From the NCBI RefSeq assembly GCF_048572895.1, contig NZ_CP183878.1:2294001-2358000 (forward strand): a DNA stretch of 64,000 nucleotides. Reading direction: 5' to 3'. Below the pieces are notes generated by a model. The model worked only from the letters and a program-made list of their open reading frames with translations. It was not told the DNA's origin and ran no database searches. The position numbers and the translations under genes are program-made. Source of the stretch: Psychrobacillus sp048572895 (GTDB lineage Bacteria; Bacillota; Bacilli; Bacillales_A; Planococcaceae). The first letter of the stretch is position 1, and each line of letters starts with the position of its first letter. Positions 51,531 to 60,409 of this stretch are shown one piece after another.

Positions 51531-51704
51531 TTAGAATTTACGTTTACGGGCAGCTTCAGATTTCTTTTTACGCTTTACGCTTGGTTTTTCATAAAACTCG
51601 CGCTTTCTAACCTCTTGAATTGTACCACTTTTAGATACAGTACGTTTGAAGCGGCGAAGAGCATCTTCAAGCGATTCGTTTTTACGAACGACAGTTTTTG
51701 ACAT
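51531..51704 (-). CDS. rpsU: 30S ribosomal protein S21
   Basis: Small-subunit protein of 57 residues: MSKTVVRKNESLEDALRRFKRTVSKSG then a basic tail KRKKKSEAARKRKF. Start ATG 51704 is preceded by GGAGGG; a longer frame (51728) includes the ribosome binding site itself and is rejected. In B. subtilis yqeY follows rpsU before yqeZ; that gene is missing here and the gap holds a duplicated rpsU end and the terminator. Confidence 0.96.
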   Translation of the reverse strand: MSKTVVRKNESLEDALRRFKRTVSKSGTIQEVRKREFYEKPSVKRKKKSEAARKRKF

Positions 51705-51909
51705 CTCTTTTTCCCTCCCTCCGAACACACGTCAAGTACATAACCAAGTGTTATGTACTAAAAAATTATACCGTATAGTAGAGACTTGGTCAATACTTTG
51801 AGATAAATTTAACTTAATTTAGCCGAAAGTTTAAACTTCCAGCTAAATCATCCACTAAGCAGGGCTAGTCTACATTCAAAATCCGGACGCAATTACGCCA
51901 CGTCATAAT

Positions 51910-52581
51910 TTAATAATCAGATTTACTTTCTAAACCTTTTACAATTTCTACTCCAGAACTTGCACCAATTCTTGTCGCTCCAACTTCAACCATCGCTTCA
52001 ACATCAGCCAAGCTTCTTACTCCACCAGAAGCTTTTACTCCTAAGTTCGGTCCTACAGTTTCACGCATTAATTTAACTGCTTCAATTGTTGCTCCTCCAG
52101 TAGAAAAACCGGTAGAAGTTTTTACAAAGTCTGCACCTGCTGCTTTAGATAATTCGCTTGCTTTGATAATTTCTTCATTTGTTAATAAACAAGTTTCTAA
52201 AATAACCTTAACAATCGCTTTATCTTTTGCCGCAGTTACCACTGCTTCGATATCTTTTTGTACTAGGTTATAATCTTGGTCTTTTAATGCACCAACATTT
52301 AATACCATATCAATTTCATCTGCACCATTTTCAATAGCATTTGTTGTTTCGAATGCTTTAACAGCAGTAGTACTAGCACCTAAAGGAAATCCAATAACAG
52401 TACAAACCTTCACTGGACTCTCTTTTAATAGAGATGCGCTTAATTTTACCCATGTAGGGTTAACACATACGGATGCAAAGGTATACGTTTTCGCTTCCTC
52501 ACATAGTTTTTCAATTTGGTTTTTAGTTGCGTCTTGTTTTAATAATGTATGATCTATTAATGCTGCAATATTTTCAGTCAT
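51910..52581 (-). CDS. deoC: Deoxyribose-phosphate aldolase
   Basis: Class I aldolase splitting 2-deoxyribose 5-phosphate into glyceraldehyde 3-phosphate and acetaldehyde in deoxynucleoside catabolism. From ATG 52581 (AAAGGGG eight bases upstream) it has 223 residues, as in B. subtilis. Active-site residues: Asp in ENGADEIDMVLN (about 90), the Schiff-base Lys in FVKTSTGFS (about 152) and the Lys in VKASGGVR (about 181). A longer frame to 52752 has no homology. cdd, the neighbouring salvage step, is also in the window. Confidence 0.94.
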   Translation of the reverse strand: MTENIAALIDHTLLKQDATKNQIEKLCEEAKTYTFASVCVNPTWVKLSASLLKESPVKVCTVIGFPLGASTTAVKAFETTNAIENGADEIDMVLNVGALKDQDYNLVQKDIEAVVTAAKDKAIVKVILETCLLTNEEIIKASELSKAAGADFVKTSTGFSTGGATIEAVKLMRETVGPNLGVKASGGVRSLADVEAMVEVGATRIGASSGVEIVKGLESKSDY

Positions 52582-52795
52582 TTGTCTTTCCCCTTTCAAG
52601 ATGTACGTACCTCTTAATAATACCCTTAGTAAGCAGTATAGTGCAAGTGTAGTGGTTATTTTGCTTGTATCTGTATGTAATATCCATAGTAAATCCAGTC
52701 TGAAATAAAAAGATTTACCATATCCACATGTTACTTCATGCCAAACAAGCAAATTATATTCAAGATAAAATTCTTATCAGTAGTAGAATTCTCTT

Positions 52796-52850
52796 AAGGG
52801 CTCGACCCAGTGCTCGGAAAGCGTCCACGTGAAACGGAAATCATTGTATT
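52796..52850. repeat. Fragment of block B repeat
   Basis: GGGCTCGACCC and CTCGGAAAGCGTCCACGTGAAACGGAAATCA match the right end of block B in the composite repeat. Only this edge remains, in the gap between deoC and the broken small gene. Confidence 0.65.
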
Positions 52851-52869
52851 TTTCTTTACTTATTAGCAT

Positions 52870-53051
52870 TTATTCCGTACTATCTAATTTCTCATGAATT
52901 TGATGAAGCAACTTTGTTTGAGTCTTTAGCTGTCCAACTATAGTAATCATGAACCAGATTACAAAAATTATCGGAATGAAATAAATTAAAAATAATAAAC
53001 CTGGCAATAAATTAAAAATAAACCTGGCAATAAACCCGTAATTGTTCCCAA
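52870..53051 (-). pseudogene. Small membrane-protein gene interrupted by a 23-bp tandem duplication
   Basis: GGAGG, seven bases before TTG 53051, starts a frame MGTITGLLPGLFLIYCQ that runs into a stop after 21 codons. Removing one unit of a tandem 23-bp duplication (about 52984-53029, GCAATAAATTAAAAATAAACC repeated) restores a 52-residue frame: hydrophobic helix LLPGLLFLIYFIPIIFVIWFMITIVG followed by a polar helix QLKTQTKLLHQIHEKLD to stop 52870-52872. The amount (23 bp) is not a multiple of three. It is either a true pseudogene or a slippage/assembly error. I do not recognise the family. Confidence 0.65.
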
Positions 53052-53133
53052 AGTATAACCTCCTAACTATTTTCTTATATTAAAACAGTATATTTAACTA
53101 ACAAATAGAATCCAGTATCTTTATACAAAAAAA

Positions 53134-53543
53134 CCGGGCAAAAAAAATGCCCGGTCCTTAAAGATCAAAACCTGTTTTTATCGTTTTCGAAGGGCTCTGG
53201 ACAGACTTATTATTATTCCTATTACCAGTTGTTTTTTGAAGATTTCTCTCGCATTTCTAATGCAAGAGCGTTGACAAATAATTTGATCACTTTCTAAAAT
53301 TTGAACAATCTTATCATCCTAGCGATAAGCTATGCTGAATTTTCTAGTGGAGTACTTCACACTGATTGATTGGAGTGAAAAATGGCGACTCCGGCGGGAT
53401 GAGAGAGACAGATAGCTATCACATCGACGCATTAGCGAAGACGATAGCTCATCGCTCACCCCGCAGAAAGCGTCCATCCGAAACGGAAATCATAGTATTA
53501 TTCATTTTTAAAAGCGCCGAATACCCAGTGTTCACAGTACATT
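53134..53543 (+). repeat. Composite intergenic repeat, copy 5 (inner hairpin and middle deleted)
   Basis: The mtaB-deoC gap carries this copy. It starts with the hairpin ACCGGGCA / TGCCCGGT, reads AAAACCTGTTTTTATCGTTTTC and GGACAGAC, then jumps to TTTGATCACTTTCTAAAATTTG from the middle part: the T-tailed stem and the left middle are gone. Block B (about 53366-53500) is complete with the inner pair AGCTATC (53414-53420) / GATAGCT (53443-53449) and ends GCGTCCATCCGAAACGG, then CCCAGTGTTCAC. Confidence 0.85.
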
Positions 53544-53564
53544 TTCATATAACTTCTTATCTTT

Positions 53565-53599
53565 CAAAAAAAAACCGGTGAAATATATTCACCGGTTTT
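53565..53599 (-). terminator. Terminator of mtaB
   Basis: AAAACCGGTGAA / TTCACCGGTTTT (53571-53582, 53588-53599) followed by T8 or more on the minus strand, six bases after the mtaB stop. Confidence 0.9.
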
Positions 53600-53604
53600 G
53601 ATAT

Positions 53605-54945
53605 TTATACTAATTCTGCTATTTCATCTAGAATCCTAACGAATTGTCCTTCGTTGTATGGATATCCAGCTTTCGTAATTTTTACACGAACTAATTTACC
53701 GATTAAATCTTCGGATCCAGGAATTACGACCTTTAAATAATTATCAGTGTAACCTTCAACCATATTAGATGCAGAATCTAGTTTATAGGCTTCCTCTGGA
53801 ATAACCTCTAGTACTTCACCCTCAAATCTAGAAGCATACTCTACAGCTAACTGATCATTTAATGTGATCAATCGATGAACTCGCTCATTTTTCACTTCTT
53901 CATCTACTTGGTTGTCCATTCTTGCTGCAGGTGTTCCAGTGCGTTTTGAATATGGGAATACATGGAGCTCGGAGAATTTTTGGTCACGGATAAAGTTAAA
54001 CGTCTCCATAAATTCTTCCTCTGTTTCACCAGGGAATCCTACAATAACATCCGAAGTAATAGCGAGATCAGGCAAAGCTTCTCTTAAACGATCTAATCGA
54101 TTCGCAAAAAACTCCATTGTATATTTTCTACGCATTCTTTTCAATACAGTATCTGAACCAGATTGAATAGGAATATGCAAATGTCTTACTACAATTTTAG
54201 AATCTCTTAAGACATCGATTACTTCATCAGATAATTGGCTTGCTTCAATCGAACTAATACGCAGTCGCTTTAAACCTTTCACGTTGTTTTCAATATCTCT
54301 TAATAGTTGAGCTAGATTATAATCCTTTAGATCTTCTCCGTATCCACCAGTATGGATACCTGTAAGAACTATTTCCAAATATCCGGCATCTACTAATTGC
54401 TGCGCCTGTCTAACCACTTCTTCTGGATCTCTTGACCGCATAAGACCACGAGCCCAAGGGATAATACAAAACGTACAGAAATTATTGCAGCCTTCTTGGA
54501 TTTTTAAGGACGCACGGGTTCTGTCCGTGAAAGAAGGCACATCTAATTCTTCATATACTCGATTTTTCATAATGTTTCCTACAGCATTGATCGGCATACG
54601 TTCTGTTTTATACTGCTCAATATAATCCAACATTTTGGTGCGTTCTTGAGTACCTACTACAATATCTACTCCTGGTATTGCCATAATTTCTGCAGGAGAG
54701 GTTTGTGCATAACAACCAGTTACACAAATAACAGCGTCTGGATTTTGACGAATAGCACGACGAATAACTTGCCGACTTTTTTTGTCCCCTGTATTTGTTA
54801 CAGTGCATGTATTAATAACATATACATCTGACTGTTTTTCAAATTCTGTACGGCTATACCCATTTTCTTTGAATAATTGCCATATAGCTTCAGTTTCATA
54901 GTGATTTACTTTACAACCTAACGTATGGAATGCAACGGATGACAA
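53605..54945 (-). CDS. mtaB: tRNA threonylcarbamoyladenosine methylthiotransferase MtaB
   Basis: Radical-SAM enzyme making ms2t6A37 in tRNA. The 446 residues have the N-terminal UPF0004 domain with three cluster Cys (LGCKVNHYE, NTCTVTN, CVTGCYAQ), the radical-SAM motif CNNFCTFC (about 153-160), GIHTGGYG and a C-terminal TRAM domain (about 375-440). The reading SSVAFHTLGCKVNHYETEAIW is the MtaB-type N-terminus rather than MiaB. It starts 15 bases after rsmE and belongs to the end of the dnaK operon, as yqeV does in B. subtilis. Confidence 0.94.
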   Translation of the reverse strand: MSSVAFHTLGCKVNHYETEAIWQLFKENGYSRTEFEKQSDVYVINTCTVTNTGDKKSRQVIRRAIRQNPDAVICVTGCYAQTSPAEIMAIPGVDIVVGTQERTKMLDYIEQYKTERMPINAVGNIMKNRVYEELDVPSFTDRTRASLKIQEGCNNFCTFCIIPWARGLMRSRDPEEVVRQAQQLVDAGYLEIVLTGIHTGGYGEDLKDYNLAQLLRDIENNVKGLKRLRISSIEASQLSDEVIDVLRDSKIVVRHLHIPIQSGSDTVLKRMRRKYTMEFFANRLDRLREALPDLAITSDVIVGFPGETEEEFMETFNFIRDQKFSELHVFPYSKRTGTPAARMDNQVDEEVKNERVHRLITLNDQLAVEYASRFEGEVLEVIPEEAYKLDSASNMVEGYTDNYLKVVIPGSEDLIGKLVRVKITKAGYPYNEGQFVRILDEIAELV

Positions 54946-54960
54946 GTTCTCACACCTCTT

Positions 54961-55701
54961 TCATTCAAATTCATAAGAAATTGCTGACAGCGCATATAAC
55001 GGTGCAGTTTCAGTTCGAAGAATCCTAGGTCCTAGCGCAATTGTCTGAAAATCATTTTCTAATAATAGCTTTATCTCTTCTCGATCTAGTCCACCTTCTG
55101 GACCAAATACGATGAGTATCGATTGTTTATCATACACTTTTTTTAATTGTTCAGCAAACTTTTGTCGTTCTTCTATCTTTGCATCTTCTTCATCTGCTAC
55201 ATATTTTATTTCGAAGGCTTTTGATATTTCTACCAACTCTTTTAAAGAGATTGGATTATGTATTTGTGGGATAGCAGAACGATGAGATTGTTCTGCTGCT
55301 TCTTTAGCAATTTTTTGTAATCGAGATACCTTCTTCTCGTTTTTGGACTTATCCCATTTTACGATAGATCTTTTTGCTTCAAATGGAAATAATTCATACA
55401 TTCCGAGTTCTGTTGCCTTTTGAGTGATCAACTCGAGCTTGTCCCCTTTCGGAAGACCGCACACAAGCGATACTTTCTTGGGCATTTCATTGGTATTGGC
55501 ATGAACTTCTTTTACTGCTAAATGGACAGTTTTTGAAGTACCATCTATAATTTCCATCGTGTAGGTTTGGTTATTTGTAACAACAAACACTTGATCGCCA
55601 GGTGACATGCGCATCACTTGAATCATATGATGCGCATCGTCTCCGGTAATTGCTACGATATTATCACTACTTATAGGTTCATTTGTAAAATAACGTTGCA
55701 T
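54961..55701 (-). CDS. rsmE: 16S rRNA m3U1498 methyltransferase RsmE
   Basis: SPOUT methyltransferase of 246 residues, methylating U1498 of 16S rRNA. N-terminal PUA-like part (MQRYFTN...DDAHHMIQVMRMSPGDQVFVV) and SPOUT trefoil knot with FGPEGGLDREE and ALGPRILRTETAPLYALSAI motifs. It lies between prmA and mtaB as yqeU does in B. subtilis. Confidence 0.95.
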   Translation of the reverse strand: MQRYFTNEPISSDNIVAITGDDAHHMIQVMRMSPGDQVFVVTNNQTYTMEIIDGTSKTVHLAVKEVHANTNEMPKKVSLVCGLPKGDKLELITQKATELGMYELFPFEAKRSIVKWDKSKNEKKVSRLQKIAKEAAEQSHRSAIPQIHNPISLKELVEISKAFEIKYVADEEDAKIEERQKFAEQLKKVYDKQSILIVFGPEGGLDREEIKLLLENDFQTIALGPRILRTETAPLYALSAISYEFE

Positions 55702-55712
55702 GACAATCCCCT

Positions 55713-56666
55713 TTATTTAACAGGCTTTCTAGATATGATTGTTACCCAATCTTCCATCATCATAACTTCTTCAATTTCAAATCCAGCTTCTTGGAGAGAA
55801 TTGCGAACATCCTCTTTTTTATTGGCAATGATTCCTGAAGTGATGAACAATCCCCCGTCTTTTACAATAGAAAATGCATCATTAGTAAATGTCATGATAA
55901 TTTCAGCTAATATATTTGCTACTACAATGTCGGCTTGTTCATTTACATTATCTAAAAGATTGCCATGTGTTACTTGAACAATATCATCTACTTTGTTTAA
56001 AGCAATATTTTCTATTGCAGATCTTACGGCTACTTCATCTAAATCTAGTGCATGGATTTTAGATGCTCCTAGTTTCGCAGCACCGATAGAAAGGACTCCA
56101 GAACCAGTTCCTACATCAATAACACTTGAAGCAGATTGGACAGTTTTCTCTAACGCTTGAAGACACATTACTGTTGTTGGATGTGTACCGGTTCCAAATG
56201 CCATTCCAGGATCAAGCTCGATGATCAATTCGTCCGTGTTCACACGTTCATAGTCTTCCCAAGTTGGTACAATGGTAAAACGATTAGAGATTTTCACTGG
56301 ATGGTAATACTTTTTCCACGCCGTAGCCCAATCCTCTTCGTCGACTTCTTGGACTGTTACAACATTATGTCCAAGGTCTATATCGAATTTTGTTAAATTG
56401 TTGATAGCAAGTTTGATCTCTTCCACTGTTTCCAATAAAAAACTGGTTTCAGATAAATAAGCTTTCACGCGTACGCCATCTACAGGAAAATCATCTGGGT
56501 TTAAGCTATAAATTTCACCAAATACATCTTCACGTTCTCTTCCCAATTCATCCGAGTCTTCGATAACTACACCACTTGCACCAGCTTCATGCAATATATT
56601 GCTTACAGCTTCAACCGCTTCATTTGTAGTATGGATGGATAGTTCAGACCATTTCACTTGCGCCAA
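55713..56666 (-). CDS. prmA: Ribosomal protein L11 methyltransferase
   Basis: SAM-dependent methylation of L11. The 317 residues have an N-terminal L11-binding domain (WSELSIHTTNEAVEAVSNILHEAGASGVVIED) and a class I methyltransferase domain with DVGTGSGVLSIGAAKLGA (about 178-195), ALDLDEVAVRSA and the NILAEII motif (acting like NPPY). The ATG follows dnaJ by five bases. Confidence 0.95.
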   Translation of the reverse strand: MAQVKWSELSIHTTNEAVEAVSNILHEAGASGVVIEDSDELGREREDVFGEIYSLNPDDFPVDGVRVKAYLSETSFLLETVEEIKLAINNLTKFDIDLGHNVVTVQEVDEEDWATAWKKYYHPVKISNRFTIVPTWEDYERVNTDELIIELDPGMAFGTGTHPTTVMCLQALEKTVQSASSVIDVGTGSGVLSIGAAKLGASKIHALDLDEVAVRSAIENIALNKVDDIVQVTHGNLLDNVNEQADIVVANILAEIIMTFTNDAFSIVKDGGLFITSGIIANKKEDVRNSLQEAGFEIEEVMMMEDWVTIISRKPVK

Positions 56667-56671
56667 CTCCT

Positions 56672-57793
56672 TTACTCGCCTTTTAATGTCTTCTTGATCT
56701 TATCAAACAATGAACTGCCTTGCTCTTCAGGAATATCTCCACTGATTTCCGCAAATTCACGTAATAATTGTTTTTGTTTTTCTGTTAATTTTTTTGGAGT
56801 TATAACTTTAACAATTACATGTTGATCTCCAACGCCGTATCCATGTACATTTTTTATACCTTTTCCTTTTAAACGGAAATTCGCTTGTGATTGAGTCCCA
56901 GCTGGAATTTTAAGTTTTACTTTTCCTTGTACTGTCGGAACTTCAATTTCATCCCCAAGTGCTGCTTGTGCAAACGTTAAAGGTAATTCGTAATAAATAT
57001 CGTCGCCTTCACGCTCAAATCGTGGGTCTGCCTTCACACGGAAGACAATATATAAATCTCCTGCCGGACCACCATTTACACCAGGTTCTCCTTGGCCACT
57101 AACGCGTAATTGTTGACCATCATCAACGCCAGCTGGAATAGTAACTTTAATTTTTTTGCGTTTATTGACTGTTCCTTTACCATGACAAGTAGCACATTTA
57201 TCTTTAATAATTTTACCTGTACCTTGACAGTGATTACATGCACGTTTAGTCTGTACGCGACCGAATGGAGTATCTTGGGTAACATTTACTTGACCATGTC
57301 CATTACAATGCGAACATTTTTCTGGTTGAGTACCAGGTTTTGCACCTGTTCCAGAACATGTTTCACAATTTTCTTCTTTGGATACTTCTATTTCTGTTTC
57401 CTTACCAAACACAGCTTCTTCAAATTCAATGGTCATCGAATATTGAAGATCACTCCCTTTTCTTGGAGCGTTTGGATCACGTCGTCTAGAACCGCCACCA
57501 CCAAAGAATGAACTAAAAATATCTTCAAATCCAAAGCCATCTGCACTACCACCAAATCCACCGAATCCTTGGTTAGGACCTGCATGACCAAATTGATCGT
57601 AGGATGAACGTTTTTGCTCATCACTTAATACTTCATATGCCTCAGAAATTTCTTTAAATTTATCCTCTGCTCCAGCTTCTTTGTTAATATCTGGGTGGAA
57701 TTGTTTAGAAAGCTTACGATATGCTTTTTTTATCTCGTCCTGAGTTGCGCTCTTAGAAACACCAAGAACCTCATAATAATCACGTTTATTCAT
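56672..57793 (-). CDS. dnaJ: Chaperone DnaJ
   Basis: Hsp40 co-chaperone stimulating DnaK. The 373 residues: J domain with HPD (KQFHPDINK, about 30-38), Gly/Phe-rich linker (GFGGFGGSADGFGF), four zinc motifs CETCSGTG, CSHCNGHG, CNHCQGTG, CATCHGKG (about 144-205), and C-terminal substrate-binding domains. Full length type I DnaJ. It is 190 bases after dnaK, with a stem-loop in between. Confidence 0.97.
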   Translation of the reverse strand: MNKRDYYEVLGVSKSATQDEIKKAYRKLSKQFHPDINKEAGAEDKFKEISEAYEVLSDEQKRSSYDQFGHAGPNQGFGGFGGSADGFGFEDIFSSFFGGGGSRRRDPNAPRKGSDLQYSMTIEFEEAVFGKETEIEVSKEENCETCSGTGAKPGTQPEKCSHCNGHGQVNVTQDTPFGRVQTKRACNHCQGTGKIIKDKCATCHGKGTVNKRKKIKVTIPAGVDDGQQLRVSGQGEPGVNGGPAGDLYIVFRVKADPRFEREGDDIYYELPLTFAQAALGDEIEVPTVQGKVKLKIPAGTQSQANFRLKGKGIKNVHGYGVGDQHVIVKVITPKKLTEKQKQLLREFAEISGDIPEEQGSSLFDKIKKTLKGE

Positions 57794-57917
57794 CTTTCAC
57801 TCTCCTGCTCTGTTAACTTGCACATAGGAATAATTGTACCATGTACAAAATCCTAATAGCAAAACTTTGAAAATTTAATCATCCATTTTGATTATAAGTT
57901 ATTCGAGTTAATTTCCT

Positions 57918-57964
57918 ATACAGTAAGAAAAGCCAAAGCCGGAACCGGTCTTTGACTTTTGCTT
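57918..57964 (-). other. Stem-loop between dnaK and dnaJ
   Basis: AAAAG-CCAAAG-CCGG and CCGGTCTTTGACTTTT (about 57928-57961) form a mismatched hairpin with no proper T-run on the minus strand. It may reduce read-through into, or stabilise mRNA before, dnaJ; that is inference. Confidence 0.4.
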
Positions 57965-57983
57965 ACCGACTACTTTAACAAAC

Positions 57984-59810
57984 TTACTTGTCTTTATCGT
58001 CGTTTACTTCTTCAAATTCTGCATCTACTACACCGTCATCAGTTGGACCAGCTTGTTCTCCGTTAGCTGCAGCGTCTGCTTGTGCTTGTTCATATAATTT
58101 CATAGTTAATTGTTGAACAATTTCATTTAATTTATCTTTTTTCGTTTTGATATCTTCTAAGTTACCAGCCTCTAATGCAGCTTTTAACTCTTCTTTTGCA
58201 TCTTCAGCAGATTTTTTCTCTTCTTCTGATACTTTATCTTCTAAATCTTTTAATGTTTTTTCTGTCATGAATACTAATTGATCTGCTTCGTTTTTCACTT
58301 CTGCTTCTTCTTTACGTACTTTATCCGCTTCTGCATTAGCTTCTGCCTCTTTAACCATACGTTCGATTTCTTCATCAGAAAGTGAAGAGTTTGACTGGAT
58401 CGTGATATTTTGTTCTTTTTGTGTACCTAAGTCTTTTGCTTTAACATTAACGATACCATTTTTATCAATATCAAATGTTACTTCAATTTGTGGAACACCA
58501 CGTGGTGCTGGTGGAATATCCGCTAATTGAAAACGACCAAGCGTTTTGTTGTCCGCAGACATCGGACGTTCACCTTGAAGTACATGAATATCTACTGCAG
58601 GTTGGTTATCTGCTGCAGTGGAGAATGTTTGTGATTTTGAAGTAGGGATTGTTGTATTACGTTCGATTAACTTAGTAAATACGCCACCCATTGTTTCAAT
58701 ACCTAAAGAAAGTGGTGTTACATCAAGAAGTACAACGTCTTTTACATCTCCAGTTAGAACTCCACCTTGAACAGCAGCACCCATTGCTACAACTTCATCA
58801 GGATTTACACCTTTATGTGGCTCTTTGCCAGTTTCTTTTTTAATCGCATCTTGTACTGCAGGAATACGAGTAGATCCACCAACAAGAATTACTTTATCGA
58901 TTTGAGAAGCGGATAAACCTGCATCTTTCATCGCTTGACGAGTTGGTACCATTGTACGTTCAACTAAAGATGCAGTTAAATCGTCAAATTTCGCACGAGT
59001 CATTGTTACTTCTAAGTGAAGTGGTCCAGCTTCTCCAGCAGTGATGAAAGGAAGTGAAATTTGAGTTGATGTTACACCCGATAAATCTTTTTTCGCTTTT
59101 TCAGCAGCATCTTTTAGACGTTGAACTGCCATTTTATCTTTAGATAAATCAATACCATTTTCTTTTTTGAATTCTTGTACTAGATAATCCATTAGTACTT
59201 GGTCAAAGTCATCTCCACCAAGACGGTTATCACCAGCAGTTGCAAGTACTTCGAATACGCCATCTCCAAGTTCAAGGATAGATACGTCAAATGTACCGCC
59301 ACCTAGATCATAAACTAGAATTTTTTCATCGTGATCCATTTTATCTAAACCGTATGCAAGTGCAGCCGCAGTTGGTTCGTTAATAATACGTTCTACTTCA
59401 AGTCCGGCAATACGACCAGCATCTTTAGTAGCTTGACGTTCTGCATCATTAAAGTAAGCAGGAACTGTGATTACAGCTTTCGTTACTTTTTCACCTAAGT
59501 ATTCTTCTGCAAAACCTTTTAAGTATTGAAGAATCATTGCTGAAACTTCTTGTGGAGTGTATTCTTTTTCTTCAGCTGAAACTTTTTCATTTGTACCCAT
59601 TAGACGTTTAACAGATGCAATTGTATTTGGGTTTGTAATAGATTGACGTTTTGCAACTTCCCCAACTTGTTTTTCTCCATTTTTAAACGCTACAACAGAT
59701 GGTGTTGTACGGTTACCTTCTGGATTCGGAATTACTTTTGGTTCTCCACCTTCTAATACAGATACACATGAGTTTGTTGTTCCTAAGTCAATACCAATAA
59801 TTTTAGACAT
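57984..59810 (-). CDS. dnaK: Chaperone DnaK (Hsp70)
   Basis: The 608-residue Hsp70: ATPase domain with GIDLGTTNSCV (about 5-15), VPAYFNDAERQATKDAG, LVYDLGGGTFDVSIL, LVGGSTRIPAVQ; linker VVLLDVTPLSLG; substrate domain; and acidic C-terminal tail (VVDAEFEEVNDDKDK). Slightly shorter than Gram-negative DnaK, as usual in Firmicutes. AGGAGG lies before the ATG. Third gene of hrcA-grpE-dnaK-dnaJ, under CIRCE control. Confidence 0.98.
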   Translation of the reverse strand: MSKIIGIDLGTTNSCVSVLEGGEPKVIPNPEGNRTTPSVVAFKNGEKQVGEVAKRQSITNPNTIASVKRLMGTNEKVSAEEKEYTPQEVSAMILQYLKGFAEEYLGEKVTKAVITVPAYFNDAERQATKDAGRIAGLEVERIINEPTAAALAYGLDKMDHDEKILVYDLGGGTFDVSILELGDGVFEVLATAGDNRLGGDDFDQVLMDYLVQEFKKENGIDLSKDKMAVQRLKDAAEKAKKDLSGVTSTQISLPFITAGEAGPLHLEVTMTRAKFDDLTASLVERTMVPTRQAMKDAGLSASQIDKVILVGGSTRIPAVQDAIKKETGKEPHKGVNPDEVVAMGAAVQGGVLTGDVKDVVLLDVTPLSLGIETMGGVFTKLIERNTTIPTSKSQTFSTAADNQPAVDIHVLQGERPMSADNKTLGRFQLADIPPAPRGVPQIEVTFDIDKNGIVNVKAKDLGTQKEQNITIQSNSSLSDEEIERMVKEAEANAEADKVRKEEAEVKNEADQLVFMTEKTLKDLEDKVSEEEKKSAEDAKEELKAALEAGNLEDIKTKKDKLNEIVQQLTMKLYEQAQADAAANGEQAGPTDDGVVDAEFEEVNDDKDK

Positions 59811-59851
59811 TTAGTTTTCCTCCTAATAAATAACTTGAATATATATTTTAC

Positions 59852-60394
59852 TTATTCATTTACTTTGACCATGGAAGGTCTTAATACACGATCTTTTAAC
59901 TTGTACCCTTTTTGCAACTCTTGAATCACAATTCCAGATTCTTTTGAATCATCTTGCTCCTGCATTACCGCTTGATGAAAGTTTGGATCGAATGCAACAC
60001 CTTCTGCTTCGATTTGTTCCAATCCTTCTTTTTTTACTGCCTCTAGTAAAGTGCGGTAAACCATATCCACTCCTTTAACTAAAGAAGCTGCTTCCTCGGT
60101 AGTTGTTTCAACCGCAAGTGCTCTTTCAAAGTTATCAAGAACAGGTAGTATATCCATTAAAACCGATTGGGCTCGGTATTTATAATCGGATGCTTTATCT
60201 AGTTGTACTCGACGTTTGTAATTCTCAAAGTCAGCTCTTAAGCGAATAAGCTTATCTTGTTCTTCATCTAGTTGCTGTTTAGTCAAAGTTAGTTCATCTA
60301 CTTCTTCCACTACTTCTTCTATCTGCTCAGGTTCTTCTTGGACATTCTCTTTTACTTCTTGCTCTTCTAATTTCTCATCATTGATTTCTGCCAT
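59852..60394 (-). CDS. grpE: Nucleotide exchange factor GrpE
   Basis: Releases ADP from DnaK. The 180 residues (start ATG 60394; an upstream TTG at 60403 is also in frame) have a long acidic N-terminal coiled coil (EEQEVKENVQEEPEQIEEVVEEVDELTL...), RLRADFENYKRR, the dimer helix and a beta-domain ending in GYKLKDRVLRPSMVKV. Placed between hrcA and dnaK. Confidence 0.96.
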   Translation of the reverse strand: MAEINDEKLEEQEVKENVQEEPEQIEEVVEEVDELTLTKQQLDEEQDKLIRLRADFENYKRRVQLDKASDYKYRAQSVLMDILPVLDNFERALAVETTTEEAASLVKGVDMVYRTLLEAVKKEGLEQIEAEGVAFDPNFHQAVMQEQDDSKESGIVIQELQKGYKLKDRVLRPSMVKVNE

Positions 60395-60409
60395 TATTTG
60401 CAACTCTCC

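Noticed and set aside
52582..52752. 57-codon N-terminal extension of DeoC
   Set aside because: No homology to the family, and the ribosome binding site of the internal ATG lies within it.
383..53543. Insertion sequences or prophage as source of the composite repeats
   Set aside because: No transposase, integrase or phage gene is found in or near any copy, and no clear terminal repeats or target duplications could be defined by eye.
57076..57624. Several ORFs of 60-130 codons opposite or overlapping dnaJ
   Set aside because: They are shadows of the dnaJ coding sequence on other frames, without ribosome binding sites or independent composition.
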